Shown here: one piece after another, positions 8,552-17,382 of the stretch
How the letters are laid out: the number at the start of each line of letters is the position of its first letter
Numbering within the stretch: position 1 is the first letter of the stretch
Source: an uncultured Bacilli bacterium
GTDB taxonomy: Bacteria; Bacillota_I; Bacilli_A; RF39; UBA660
Length of the DNA: 54,729 nt
NCBI GenBank assembly: GCA_949025205.1
Contig: CARMXJ010000005.1
Span: 1-54,729, forward strand
Direction of reading: 5' to 3'
The notes under the pieces: model-generated
What the model saw: the letters and a program-made list of their open reading frames with translations, nothing else
Databases searched by the model: none
What the model was told of the DNA's origin: nothing
Translations under genes and position numbers: made by a program

Positions 8552-8580
8552 AATCTACCACAAAATTGCCAAAAAGTCAA
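8552..8580 (-). promoter_or_regulatory. Promoter of the duplicated wzz-kinase-phosphatase modules
   Basis: On the minus strand TTGACT (8575-8580) and TAGATT (8552-8557) are separated by exactly 17 bases. The start codon of the first wzz is 25 bases downstream of the -10. No terminator is visible before the module, so some read-through from the RhuM-Fic gene is possible. Confidence 0.6.
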
Positions 8581-8623
8581 ATACTAGCGACAAAATTTTC
8601 CATTTTTCTCTATTTTTTCCCTT

Positions 8624-9565
8624 TTATTTCAAAAAATTGAGTACCAAATCCACCATAATTTCTTTTTCTTTAGGATTCGATTCTGCAATCAAAAGTGTAA
8701 TGGCTGCAAGCGTATTATTATCTAAAATAGAATGTCCATCTTGATATAAAATACCATAAAATTGTAAAAAATAAATAAACAAAGTAGCAGCTATTCTTTT
8801 ATTTCCATCAATAAAAGCATGATTTTTTATAATCAAATAAAGAAAATTAGCAGCTTTCTCCTCTATTGTAGAATAAACATCCTTACCTGCAAAAGATTGA
8901 TAAATATCCCCAATAATTGATTTTAATCCCCTATCTCGTTCTAAAGCGAAAATAGAACTTTCTTCATTGAATCTTAAAGTATTTATAATTGAAATACAAT
9001 TTTCATAAGTAATCACTTCATCACTTATATGACCCTTTGCTCTTTTTAACGTTCTATGATCATAGTCATCTAGTAAATCAAGAGCTTTTGTATAACTTGT
9101 AATAACTCTTAAGATTTCTTTACTATCCACGGCATTAGTTCTATCATATCCGCGATTTGCTATATCTAAAAGCTGTACTGTTTTTTCTAGATATGCCAGT
9201 CTTCTTTCATTTACAGCATACCCTTTAATCATATAATCTTTTAATACAGTATTTGCCCACTTACGAAATAAAATTCCATTTTTAGATTTAACCCGATAAC
9301 CGACACTAATAATTACATCTAGATTGTAATAATCAACTTTATAAGTTTTTCCATCTTTTGCAGTTGTCGCAAATTTTGCGACAACTGAATTATTATCCAA
9401 CTCCTCATTAAGTGCATTATTAATATGCTTGCCAATAGTTTTAATATCTCGATCAAATAAAATAGCAAGCTGTTCTCTATTTAACCACACCGTCTCATCT
9501 TTCATATTTACTTCTAATTTTACTTCTTGATTTTCAAATAAAATAATTTCGTTCTTGTTTTTCAA
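8624..9565 (-). CDS. RhuM-family protein fused to a C-terminal Fic domain
   Basis: The N-terminal part (about residues 1-130) is RhuM-like: DETVWLNREQLAILFDRD, KTIGKHINN, then YYNLDVIISVGYRVKSKNG and the FRKWANTVLKDYMIKGY block. The C-terminal part is a Fic domain with the active loop HAFIDGNKR at about residues 249-257, which keeps the catalytic histidine and phosphate-binding residues. Fic enzymes usually AMPylate target proteins; the target here is unknown. I prefer the TTG start at 9565, where AAAGGA lies 10 bases upstream; the frame is open to 9592. It has its own promoter (9646-9674) and lies between two transcription units, which fits a mobile accessory gene. The 313-residue length is normal for RhuM-Fic fusions. 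Confidence 0.88.
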   Translation of the reverse strand: MKNKNEIILFENQEVKLEVNMKDETVWLNREQLAILFDRDIKTIGKHINNALNEELDNNSVVAKFATTAKDGKTYKVDYYNLDVIISVGYRVKSKNGILFRKWANTVLKDYMIKGYAVNERRLAYLEKTVQLLDIANRGYDRTNAVDSKEILRVITSYTKALDLLDDYDHRTLKRAKGHISDEVITYENCISIINTLRFNEESSIFALERDRGLKSIIGDIYQSFAGKDVYSTIEEKAANFLYLIIKNHAFIDGNKRIAATLFIYFLQFYGILYQDGHSILDNNTLAAITLLIAESNPKEKEIMVDLVLNFLK

Positions 9566-9645
9566 TTTTTTTAAATCCTTTCTTCTCACCAAAAATAATA
9601 AAAACAGTACTACACCCCTCTGCTAGAATTATCTTCAATAATCTA

Positions 9646-9674
9646 TATATAACATACATTTGTTTACGACGCAA
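9646..9674 (-). promoter_or_regulatory. Promoter of the RhuM-Fic gene
   Basis: On the minus strand TTGCGT (9669-9674) and TATATA (9646-9651) are spaced 17 bases apart. It lies just downstream of the terminator of the Panacea gene, so the RhuM-Fic gene is an independent transcription unit. Confidence 0.5.
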
Positions 9675-9702
9675 GAAGAAATTACAGGAATTTAACAACA
9701 AA

Positions 9703-9731
9703 AGAAAAAATACCTTAAATTTTAAGATATT
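9703..9731 (-). terminator. Intrinsic terminator after the polysaccharide transcription unit
   Basis: On the minus strand ATATCTTA pairs with TAAGGTAT around a small A/T loop and is followed by six T. It starts directly at the stop codon of the Panacea-domain gene. The stem is AT-rich but nearly perfect. Confidence 0.65.
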
Positions 9732-10460
9732 TTAAATTTCATTACAGTGATAATGTTTAATAAACTCATCCGTTATAATTTGGTTTCGTTTTTCTCCTTT
9801 TCCAGATTTTTCCCAAGGAGTATTCTTTTTATGCGTAATCTTTATAAGATTCTTAGCTGAGAAATCCCCATATAAATTTAAAGTTTCTGTAATACTATTA
9901 AAAATTTGCAACCCATCATCTGCATTTAATATTTTACTTTTTGTAAAATTTTCTTGTAACATAGGAAATGCAATAGAATTAGTATCATTGCTATCAGCAA
10001 GATCATATTTTTTGAACTTCTTTAAAACACTTTTAACAACTGGCCCATATTTATAAGCATAAATGGTATCTTGAAACATCGGTGCATCATACTTGCAAAG
10101 ATAATCGGCATAACACAAATAAGTTAATTTTTCTAACTTAAAATGAGAGCATTTCATTTTTGCTAAAATATATAAAGCTATATCTATCCCTTTTAACTTT
10201 CTATCTAAAGATACTAAATCAGCAAACTTTTTTATATCACGAATTACTCGTACATCATCAAAATAACTATCTTTTAAAACAACAGAATGAAAATCTTCTT
10301 CCTCTGTAGGTATAATGTGTACAGAAATAGGCAAATTATTTCCAAATTTATCAAAAAGAAATTTTTTATTTTTTAAAAATCCTTCTTCATCTAAAGCATC
10401 AATTACAATACGTGTTCCTTTTGCATAACAACTAGCTAAAATAATATAATGTGTTTTCAT
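9732..10460 (-). CDS. Panacea / SocA-type antitoxin-domain protein (DUF4065)
   Basis: The C-terminal two thirds (about residues 92-235) match the Panacea domain: IDIALYILAKMKCSHFKLEKL, then the aromatic YLCYADYL, YAYKYGPVVKSVLKKFKKYD and a terminal block with NLIKITHKKNTPWEKS. Panacea domains neutralise many unrelated toxins. The first 90 residues form an extra alpha/beta segment (MKTHYIILASCYAKGTRIVI) that I do not recognise. The gene starts 6 bp after the vanZ stop and ends at a terminator, so it is the last gene of the polysaccharide unit. No small toxin ORF adjoins it; the nearest candidate partner is the RhuM-Fic gene. A role as a stand-alone regulator is equally possible. Confidence 0.8.
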   Translation of the reverse strand: MKTHYIILASCYAKGTRIVIDALDEEGFLKNKKFLFDKFGNNLPISVHIIPTEEEDFHSVVLKDSYFDDVRVIRDIKKFADLVSLDRKLKGIDIALYILAKMKCSHFKLEKLTYLCYADYLCKYDAPMFQDTIYAYKYGPVVKSVLKKFKKYDLADSNDTNSIAFPMLQENFTKSKILNADDGLQIFNSITETLNLYGDFSAKNLIKITHKKNTPWEKSGKGEKRNQIITDEFIKHYHCNEI

Positions 10461-10466
10461 TTTTTA

Positions 10467-10955
10467 TCATTCCTTCTGTGCAAGTTGAGAACTATGTTCC
10501 CATATCTTGTATTTTTTCAACAATAACACAATACCATTTCCTAAACAAGCCCCACATGTATCAATAAATACATCCAATACTCTTCCACTCCTAGCACTTA
10601 CAAAAAGTTGATGTATTTCATCACTACATGCATAGAAAAAACAAAAAAGAATACTATAAAGTACAGGATATTTAACCCCATAACTATTAAAGGTAAGAAA
10701 ACTAAAAAAACCAAGTAACAAATAAATAGTAAAATGAGCACTTTTTCTAATAAAAGTACGCAAACTTTTTACTAAGACTTCCTTTTCTTCAAAACTGTAC
10801 TCTTTATGCCTTACTTTAGCATAGAAATCAATTATTTTAATGGTAAAACCATCACTTAAACTTTCACTAAGTCTTCCATTTTGATGTGAAAACCAGAATA
10901 TAATACCTAAACAAAGAACCACTAACAAAGTGAAAGTGATTCTCTTATCCTTCAT
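10467..10955 (-). CDS. VanZ-family membrane protein
   Basis: 162 residues with about four membrane helices. VanZ signatures are IIFWFSHQNG near the N-terminus, RKSAHFTIYLLLGFFSF in the middle, and SDEIHQLFVSARSGRVLDVF near the end. VanZ proteins are linked to low-level teicoplanin resistance and recur in polysaccharide and envelope loci, but the biochemical function is not known. It overlaps the end of the LCP gene by 11 bases (10945-10955), so the two are translationally coupled, and it is followed by the Panacea gene after 6 bp. Confidence 0.88.
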   Translation of the reverse strand: MKDKRITFTLLVVLCLGIIFWFSHQNGRLSESLSDGFTIKIIDFYAKVRHKEYSFEEKEVLVKSLRTFIRKSAHFTIYLLLGFFSFLTFNSYGVKYPVLYSILFCFFYACSDEIHQLFVSARSGRVLDVFIDTCGACLGNGIVLLLKKYKIWEHSSQLAQKE

Positions 10956-12396
10956 TTAAAACCTCATTGATTCTTTTCTTGGCGGTATTAACGCTACTCA
11001 TATTCGGTTCCATAACATATAATTTAATCTTCGTTCCCATACTATACGTATAATCCATACTACCACTTCCCGTAACAGCAATAGACTCTATATTCCAAGC
11101 TGGCATCTTATCGATTTGATAACGAATAAACGAAGTAATTTCTTCCATTGGCATATCCGTTTGGAAACTTCCATCCAAGGCACTTAAAATGCTATTATAC
11201 TTACTAATTAATACTTTAGAATTGGTTACTTTATTAATAATGGCGGTAATAACTTGTTGTTGGTTTGCTCCACGATGATGATCTCCTGTTGTATAGGCAA
11301 AACGTTCTCTAGCATAAGCTAAAGCTTGACTTCCACTAAAATGGTTCCACCCCTTTTGTACATGAACTCTTTTATCCGTAAAACAAGTAAATGCACTATC
11401 AGATTCAATATCAATACCACCAATAACATCTACTACTTTTATCACAGTATTAAAGTTTACTCTTAAATAATGTGTGATATCAACACCATATAAATTTTCT
11501 AATGTTTTAATACTTTTATCAATTCCATAAATACCTGCATGGGTAAGTTTATCTCTCAAACCAGTAGTTCCAGCAAGTTGTACATAAAAATCTCTTGGTG
11601 TATTTACCAGTAAAATATGATTTGTTTTTGGATTTACAATAGCAAGTTGATTTACATCGCTTCTACCTCTAACACTATTGACATTTCCATACTGATCAAT
11701 ACCACTAATATACAAAATAAATGGTTCCATCGTAATATCAACTGTACTTGCACTCTCGTTTTTTTCTTCATGAGCTTTTACTTTTACTTCGAAAGTATAA
11801 ATATACTTAGTAGAGTCATCAAAATTTTCTACTTCTTCTTTAATAAGTCCAATATAACTTGCCTCTAAAACTATAGCATCTATTTCTTTATCTAATAAAG
11901 CTTCCGCCATACCAGCAGAACTTTCAAAAGTAACTTCCTCATAAGAAATCTTTTCCGTAAGTTCCTTTACAATATCTTCTTTATATTCATCATCAATATA
12001 TAGGATTTCTTTATCTTGTAGATTACCTATTTCATTATAATTGCTATCCTTTAATACCAAAACAGAATAAGTTAAAGTATCATAGTCTACTTTCGTATTT
12101 TGAAAAAAGTCATAAGTGTTTTTTAAATACTTAGTTCCAAAAATAGACAGAACAGAAAATAATACAATAAATACCATAGCAATTCCTTTTGTAATTTTTT
12201 TATTTTTACTAAATAAAAAATAAAGTAAAATAACAAATACAATAAATAATGCTATGCCTCCCCAAGTTAAATACTTAGCAGGTACTACATTTAATTTGAA
12301 AATATAATGTCCAAATACTCCAAAACTTACTATAAATATTAAAGTAAATAATATCTCGATAATGAATAAAACTATATTCTTTTTATCTTTTTTCAT
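10945..12396 (-). CDS. LytR-CpsA-Psr (LCP) family polysaccharide-wall ligase
   Basis: LCP enzymes transfer undecaprenyl-linked glycopolymers onto peptidoglycan. The 483-residue chain has three N-terminal membrane segments (about 8-30, 38-60 and 70-92), a linking domain (about 105-215) with the look of a truncated solute-binding fold (LKDSNYNEIGNL, AEALLDKEIDAIVLEASYIG), and the LCP domain from about 225. Key LCP residues are visible in VNPKTNHILLVNTPRDFYV, DKLTHAGIYGID, GGIDIESD and AYARERFAYTTGDHHRG. ATG 12396 follows GGAGGTAGTTT. It lies directly after glf at the end of the polysaccharide locus, so the polymer made here is its likely substrate. Confidence 0.93.
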   Translation of the reverse strand: MKKDKKNIVLFIIEILFTLIFIVSFGVFGHYIFKLNVVPAKYLTWGGIALFIVFVILLYFLFSKNKKITKGIAMVFIVLFSVLSIFGTKYLKNTYDFFQNTKVDYDTLTYSVLVLKDSNYNEIGNLQDKEILYIDDEYKEDIVKELTEKISYEEVTFESSAGMAEALLDKEIDAIVLEASYIGLIKEEVENFDDSTKYIYTFEVKVKAHEEKNESASTVDITMEPFILYISGIDQYGNVNSVRGRSDVNQLAIVNPKTNHILLVNTPRDFYVQLAGTTGLRDKLTHAGIYGIDKSIKTLENLYGVDITHYLRVNFNTVIKVVDVIGGIDIESDSAFTCFTDKRVHVQKGWNHFSGSQALAYARERFAYTTGDHHRGANQQQVITAIINKVTNSKVLISKYNSILSALDGSFQTDMPMEEITSFIRYQIDKMPAWNIESIAVTGSGSMDYTYSMGTKIKLYVMEPNMSSVNTAKKRINEVLNEG

Positions 12397-12458
12397 AAAC
12401 TACCTCCAAACATCCTTGTTATTTTAGCACATTATGCTTACTATTTAAAATAAAGATT

Positions 12459-13559
12459 TTACATTTTATGCAACTTATAACTTTCAAAAGCAGATTTTAT
12501 GACATCATCCATATCATAATATTTATACTCAGCAAGTCTTCCGCCAAAAATAACATCATTTTCTTTTGAAGCTAGAACCCTATATTGTTCAGCTAATTGA
12601 TTGTTTTTATCATCGTTAATTGTATAATACTTTTCCATACCCTCTTTATAATCTGCAGGATATTCATAAGTAATGACTGTTTTATCACTTTGCGTATTTT
12701 CAAAATGTTTATGTTCAATCACTCTAGTATAATCCACTTCATGCCCGGTATAATTCACAACCGCATTTCCTTGATAATTTTCTTTATCTATTATTTTTGT
12801 CTCAAAACGTAGGCTTCTCCAATCAAGTGCACCTAAAGAATAATGAAAATATTCATCGATCGGACCTGTATAAACGATCTTTTTTGCAATTGATTTATAA
12901 TAATTTACATTATCAAAAAAATTAGTGTTTAGTTTTACCTCTATGCCTTCAAGCATATTCTCTACTAATTTTGTATAACCTCCAATTGGAATTCCTTGAT
13001 ATCTATCATTAAAATAGTTATTATCATAAACCAATCGAACTGGTAATCTTTTAATAATAAATGCTGGCAAATCTTTACAATCTCGATTCCATTGTTTTTC
13101 CGTATAACCTTTTACTAACTTTTCATAAATAGTTCTTCCAACTAATGAAATTGCTTGTTCTTCCAAATTCATAGGTTCATGATCAATTTCTTTTTTCTCC
13201 TCATTAATATGTCTTAAAGCATCTTCAGGAGTAAAAACATCATCCCAAATCTTTGAAAAAGTGTTCATATTAAATGGCATATTATATATTTCATTTCCAA
13301 TTCGTGCTACTGGTGAATTCGTATAACGATTAAATTCTATAAAAGAACTTACATATTCCCAAACATCTTTATAATCGGTATGAAAAATATGTGCACCATA
13401 TTTATGTACGTTTATCCCTTCTATCTCTTCCGTATAAACATTTCCTGCTATATGATTTCGTTTATCAATTACTAAAACTCTCTTTCCATCTTTTTTTGCT
13501 TGTTCTGCAAACGTAGCACCAAATAAACCAGTGCCTACTACTAAATAATCATATTTCAT
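12459..13559 (-). CDS. glf: UDP-galactopyranose mutase
   Basis: A flavoenzyme that interconverts UDP-galactopyranose and UDP-galactofuranose, the donor for Galf residues. The N-terminal dinucleotide-binding fold reads YLVVGTGLFGATFAEQAKK, followed by VLVIDKRNHIAGNVYTE and YGAHIFHTDYKDVW. The C-terminal block FGGRLAEYKYYDMDDVI is also typical. Length (366) matches the family. It overlaps the flippase gene by 11 bases and has GGAGGAAATTT upstream. Its presence is good evidence that the locus makes a galactofuranose-containing polymer. Confidence 0.96.
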   Translation of the reverse strand: MKYDYLVVGTGLFGATFAEQAKKDGKRVLVIDKRNHIAGNVYTEEIEGINVHKYGAHIFHTDYKDVWEYVSSFIEFNRYTNSPVARIGNEIYNMPFNMNTFSKIWDDVFTPEDALRHINEEKKEIDHEPMNLEEQAISLVGRTIYEKLVKGYTEKQWNRDCKDLPAFIIKRLPVRLVYDNNYFNDRYQGIPIGGYTKLVENMLEGIEVKLNTNFFDNVNYYKSIAKKIVYTGPIDEYFHYSLGALDWRSLRFETKIIDKENYQGNAVVNYTGHEVDYTRVIEHKHFENTQSDKTVITYEYPADYKEGMEKYYTINDDKNNQLAEQYRVLASKENDVIFGGRLAEYKYYDMDDVIKSAFESYKLHKM

Positions 13560-15021
13560 TTTTAAATTTCCTCCTATTTTTTAATTTACTAATTACAGAC
13601 AATAAGAAACTATCCTTTTGTATAAACAATATTATTAGATAAATTGTAATTCCTAAAAAAATCTGCATTACTAAACAAATAAAATGATTTTTAATAAATA
13701 TAGATATTGGAAAACATATTATAAACATTATTATGGAAGCTAACAAATACCTATAACTAAGTGTTGAAACTTTTTTTAAATCAAAAAATTTTCTTACATA
13801 AATACATTGTATTATCATAACAACTAACTCTGCTATAACAGTTCCAATGGAGGCACCAATCGCTCCGCACTTTCGAATTAAAAACAAATTCATAATAAAA
13901 TTAATAATAGCTCCAAAAAGGACTGAAACAGTAAATTCTTTTTGTCTTTTTGTAGGAATTAAAAACTGCACTCCCAAAACATTACTCATTCCAATAAATA
14001 ATAAAATGGGTGAAATAATACACATTAAAGTAGATACTTGTTCATAGCCTTGACCAAAAAATAAAGCGACAAAATTTTTAGATGTCAATAATACTCCAAA
14101 TATCATTGGAAACGATATCAAAAATACAAAATTAAAAGATTTAAAAATATATCTATTTATTAATTCTTCATCTTTTTTAGCAAAAATATTAGCAATTCGA
14201 GGTACCATAACCGTTCCCAAAGAGGTTACTATAGTTAATAAAAGCTTTATAATTTTCTGTGACTGTTCATAGTAACCTAATATCGACTTATCCAAAACCA
14301 TAGTCCCAATCATTATTTTATCTAGTACAGTGTAAATTTGGACAGCAATCTGAGGAATAAATAAACCAACTGTATATTTCAAATGCTTTAATAATCCAAA
14401 TTCATTTAAGTCTGGTTTTACAAGAATTTTAGGTAAATAAAACCACAAAGAAATATTTCCAAAAAAAGTTGAAAGAACATAAATCCATATATAGGTCCCC
14501 AAATCGTCTACATTCTTTACAAATAAAAATATACAAACAATACTAATAAATCGAATGATCAAATTTCTAAATAATATTTTTTTAAATTCTTCCAAACCTT
14601 GATAAAACCAACTAATATCTAAACTTTGGGCAAATAATTCTAATAACAATATTCTAAAGTACATACTATAAGCATTAAATTTACTAACAAAACTAATGTA
14701 AAAAATAACAATAGAAATTAGCATAGTAATTATTCTCAATAAAACTAATTCCCAAAAAGTTTTACTATAATCTTTTTTTCTATTTTGTTGATAGGCGATT
14801 TCTCGTTGACCATAAGTAGCTATTCCTAAAGAGCCAAATAAAATAAAATAAGTTGCAATAGATAAGGTATAACTGTAAATACCTATATTTTCAGCTCCCA
14901 ATACTCTAGCAACATATGGGGTTGTAACAAATGGTAAGACTAATATAAATATTTGATATATTAAATTATATATATAATTATTTATAATCTTCTTATGTGT
15001 ATTTATAATACTCACCTTCAT
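13549..15021 (-). CDS. Wzx-type polysaccharide repeat-unit flippase
   Basis: A 490-residue membrane protein with about 12-14 hydrophobic helices spread over the whole length. The N-terminus has the oligosaccharide flippase pattern LVLPFVTTPYVARVLGAENI followed by GIATYGQREIAY, typical of the MATE-like Wzx/RfbX group. It moves undecaprenyl-linked repeat units across the membrane for the EpsG-type polymerase encoded in the same operon. It ends inside the start of glf (overlap 13549-13559). Base composition is especially AT-rich, as in the rest of the cluster. Confidence 0.93.
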   Translation of the reverse strand: MKVSIINTHKKIINNYIYNLIYQIFILVLPFVTTPYVARVLGAENIGIYSYTLSIATYFILFGSLGIATYGQREIAYQQNRKKDYSKTFWELVLLRIITMLISIVIFYISFVSKFNAYSMYFRILLLELFAQSLDISWFYQGLEEFKKILFRNLIIRFISIVCIFLFVKNVDDLGTYIWIYVLSTFFGNISLWFYLPKILVKPDLNEFGLLKHLKYTVGLFIPQIAVQIYTVLDKIMIGTMVLDKSILGYYEQSQKIIKLLLTIVTSLGTVMVPRIANIFAKKDEELINRYIFKSFNFVFLISFPMIFGVLLTSKNFVALFFGQGYEQVSTLMCIISPILLFIGMSNVLGVQFLIPTKRQKEFTVSVLFGAIINFIMNLFLIRKCGAIGASIGTVIAELVVMIIQCIYVRKFFDLKKVSTLSYRYLLASIIMFIICFPISIFIKNHFICLVMQIFLGITIYLIILFIQKDSFLLSVISKLKNRRKFKNEI

Positions 15022-15049
15022 TTCAATTATTAACTATAACTTTTTTATA

Positions 15050-15838
15050 CTATCTAAAAAAACTTAAAAACTTTTTTAAATTACCTAAAATAAATCCTTT
15101 AAGCATTCTATATTTAAAAAATACTTTTGCTTTAAAACTATTATCTGTTTTCCATACAGGACAGCTTTTTATTTTTAATTTATTAGATCTTATCCAAACA
15201 TTAAGCAAAATTTCTGATATATAACCATATATACGAGCTTCATTTGAAGTATATCCTGATAAATCAGTTACTGTTTCTAATTTATTTAAAACTTCAAATA
15301 ACCAATTATGATATGCTATAAAATCTTTCTTTTTCATTACAAACATATTGCAATAAAAACCTGAATAATCATTCATTACAGAATCAAAAAAGGGAATATA
15401 CTCTTCATAACCAGAATATATTATATTTTTTAATCGTATTAAATCATGCTCTTTTCCAGCACCATTTTTAAAATAATTATCCCAGATCTTATCTTTAAAA
15501 TAAAATTTATATGGCAAAATCACATCATATTTTTTCATTATTTTTAATATATGGGCTTCATCTAATAGGCCACGATTAAATAATGAATTTCTAAAGAATC
15601 TCCTATAATGAACTAATCCTATAAAATCGGTTAATTCATAATTATGTAAAGCCCAATATATCCCAGTTAACTCACAATAATTTTTGTTTTTCTCAGCAAT
15701 ATTAATACCTGTATCATCTGAAATATAGCCTAACTCCAATTTAGTATTATTTTTTCCTACCTGTATAGGAACATAATTATCTAAATAATCAATCGAAAAT
15801 GCTTTATGTGTGATTATAAATAATGTACTTTTTTTCAT
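15050..15838 (-). CDS. DUF4422 glycosyltransferase
   Basis: 262 residues with the DUF4422 layout: an N-terminal strand with LFIITHKAFS, a VQVG-like patch (YVPIQVGKNN), SDDTGINIAEKNKNYCELTG, and YWALHNY...GLVHYRRFF, which together form the donor-binding half. A C-terminal block EARIYGYISEILLNVWI completes the family pattern. Such proteins are treated as capsular galactosyltransferase-like enzymes; the exact sugar here is unknown. A related gene outside the locus lies at 52430-53164. Position between an acetyltransferase gene and wzx supports a role in repeat-unit assembly. Confidence 0.85.
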   Translation of the reverse strand: MKKSTLFIITHKAFSIDYLDNYVPIQVGKNNTKLELGYISDDTGINIAEKNKNYCELTGIYWALHNYELTDFIGLVHYRRFFRNSLFNRGLLDEAHILKIMKKYDVILPYKFYFKDKIWDNYFKNGAGKEHDLIRLKNIIYSGYEEYIPFFDSVMNDYSGFYCNMFVMKKKDFIAYHNWLFEVLNKLETVTDLSGYTSNEARIYGYISEILLNVWIRSNKLKIKSCPVWKTDNSFKAKVFFKYRMLKGFILGNLKKFLSFFR

Positions 15839-15852
15839 AATACCTCCGTTAT

Positions 15853-16458
15853 TTACTCTTTTATAAAAATAGAATCTATTAAGGCATCTATATTTTTTTC
15901 ATCTATAAAACAAGATAACTCATCTATTTTACTTTTTATAGTTTCAGAATCTAATTTAGAAAAATCTACTTTTTCTAACTTTTCAATTATTTCTCTAGAA
16001 AACCGATACTTTATCACTTTACCTCCCACATAAATAGCATAAGGAGGAACATCTTTAGAAACCACACTCTTAGCGCCAATAACCGCTCCTTGGCCTATAG
16101 TGACACCCGACAAAATTGTAGCTCCATAACCAATCCAAACATCATCTCCAATAACAATATCTCCCTTAGTCTCAGATTCTGGTTGACCAAAATATTTTGC
16201 TTTAAATGGGTATGTTGATATTGTATGATAATTATGTTCTCCTCCTAACATAAATACTACATCAGCAGCTATGGAACAATAATGTCCAATATATAGTTTT
16301 GAATTTTTTCCAGAGTGTGTAATCACATTTAAATCTCCGTAAGAACCTTTCCCTACTTCTATTAAAGAAATGTCAATTTTTCTGACAATATTAGTACAAT
16401 TATGTCCATTCTTCTTTCTATATTGATAATTATTTAATTTAGTTCTAATTCCAAACAT
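15853..16458 (-). CDS. Left-handed beta-helix acetyltransferase (CatB/Xat type)
   Basis: A 201-residue trimeric acyltransferase. Hexapeptide turns run from about residue 60 to 155, ending with IGDDVWIGYGATILSGVTIG and GAVIGAKSVVSKDVPPYAI. The loop GGEHNYHTISTYPF contains the catalytic histidine typical of the Xat/CatB group. In this setting it probably O-acetylates a sugar of the repeat unit with acetyl-CoA. It lies 14 bp upstream of the DUF4422 gene in the operon. A drug acetyltransferase role is possible for the family but unlikely in this context. Confidence 0.88.
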   Translation of the reverse strand: MFGIRTKLNNYQYRKKNGHNCTNIVRKIDISLIEVGKGSYGDLNVITHSGKNSKLYIGHYCSIAADVVFMLGGEHNYHTISTYPFKAKYFGQPESETKGDIVIGDDVWIGYGATILSGVTIGQGAVIGAKSVVSKDVPPYAIYVGGKVIKYRFSREIIEKLEKVDFSKLDSETIKSKIDELSCFIDEKNIDALIDSIFIKE

Positions 16459-16503
16459 ACTTTTACATCCCTTCTAATAATGTTATTTGATACAATAAAT
16501 TTT

Positions 16504-17364
16504 TTAGTCATTATTAAATCTTTCTAGCCAACTATAAAAATCATATTTTATAATAATATCTTTATCTATTTCGATAAGCGGATCTTTTAAAAACTTCACT
16601 ATATCAGCTAAATTATCGACCCCTATAATAAAAATATTGTTTTTATTATAAAAATCATATTTTACAATATTTTTGTAATTTGTAATCAATTTTTTTTTTA
16701 AAAATAATGCTTCTAAGCTTCTCAGAGTTAAACCAGCTTTTGAATCACACCCAATATCTAAAATACAATTAGATGCATAAACTTGTTCTAAATAATCTTC
16801 ATAACTTATAAAATCTTGCAAGTTTTTTATAATATTAAAATTACATACAAGAGAATATTTTTGAAAGTTACTTTGCAAGTCTAATATATAATCTTCTCGA
16901 TTTTTAGCAAAACCTAAAAAAATAATGTCATATTTTTGGCAGGTTTCTTTTAAAGGTACTTGTAATGAATAAAATTGCGGATTAAAACTAATTCTATAAG
17001 ATATACTATCTTCTATGTTAAACGTATAATAATAATCAATATTTTTATTTAAAAACATTTTTTTATGATAATCAACTATTTTATTCCAAAAATAAAGATA
17101 AATAACACAACTTGGATTCCGTTTTTTTATATAAGAAATTAAAGATTTATTATACATGGTATCAAATATTATTACTTTATCATAACTTTTTATTTTCTTT
17201 TTCCAATCTGCATAATAAAAAGATAATAATGATAATGAAAATTTAAAATATATTTTAAAAAATATATTTTTCGAATCTATTTTATATATATTACAAATAT
17301 CATTATAATTAATGTATTTTAGAAAATAATCATCACGCTTTTGACGCAAAATCAATGTTTTCAT
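16504..17364 (-). CDS. Putative GT-B-like glycosyltransferase of the polysaccharide locus
   Basis: 286 residues, very rich in Lys, Ile, Asn and Tyr. The C-terminal half has the sequence style of CgeB/GT1-like transferases: DIIFLGFAKNREDYILDL, a middle DYLEQVYASNCILDIGC, and GLTLRSLEALFLKKKLIT followed by NYKNIVKYDFYN, which resembles a nucleotide-sugar binding region. No membrane helix is evident. The acceptor and sugar are unknown. It sits between the DUF616 gene and the acetyltransferase gene, fully within the cluster. Family assignment is moderate; membership of the pathway is more certain. Confidence 0.68.
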   Translation of the reverse strand: MKTLILRQKRDDYFLKYINYNDICNIYKIDSKNIFFKIYFKFSLSLLSFYYADWKKKIKSYDKVIIFDTMYNKSLISYIKKRNPSCVIYLYFWNKIVDYHKKMFLNKNIDYYYTFNIEDSISYRISFNPQFYSLQVPLKETCQKYDIIFLGFAKNREDYILDLQSNFQKYSLVCNFNIIKNLQDFISYEDYLEQVYASNCILDIGCDSKAGLTLRSLEALFLKKKLITNYKNIVKYDFYNKNNIFIIGVDNLADIVKFLKDPLIEIDKDIIIKYDFYSWLERFNND

Positions 17365-17382
17365 TAAATACCTCCTAATTAT

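Noticed and set aside
9593..9731. A small toxin gene between RhuM-Fic and the Panacea gene
   Set aside because: The gap holds only a terminator and a promoter; no frame with start and binding site was found.
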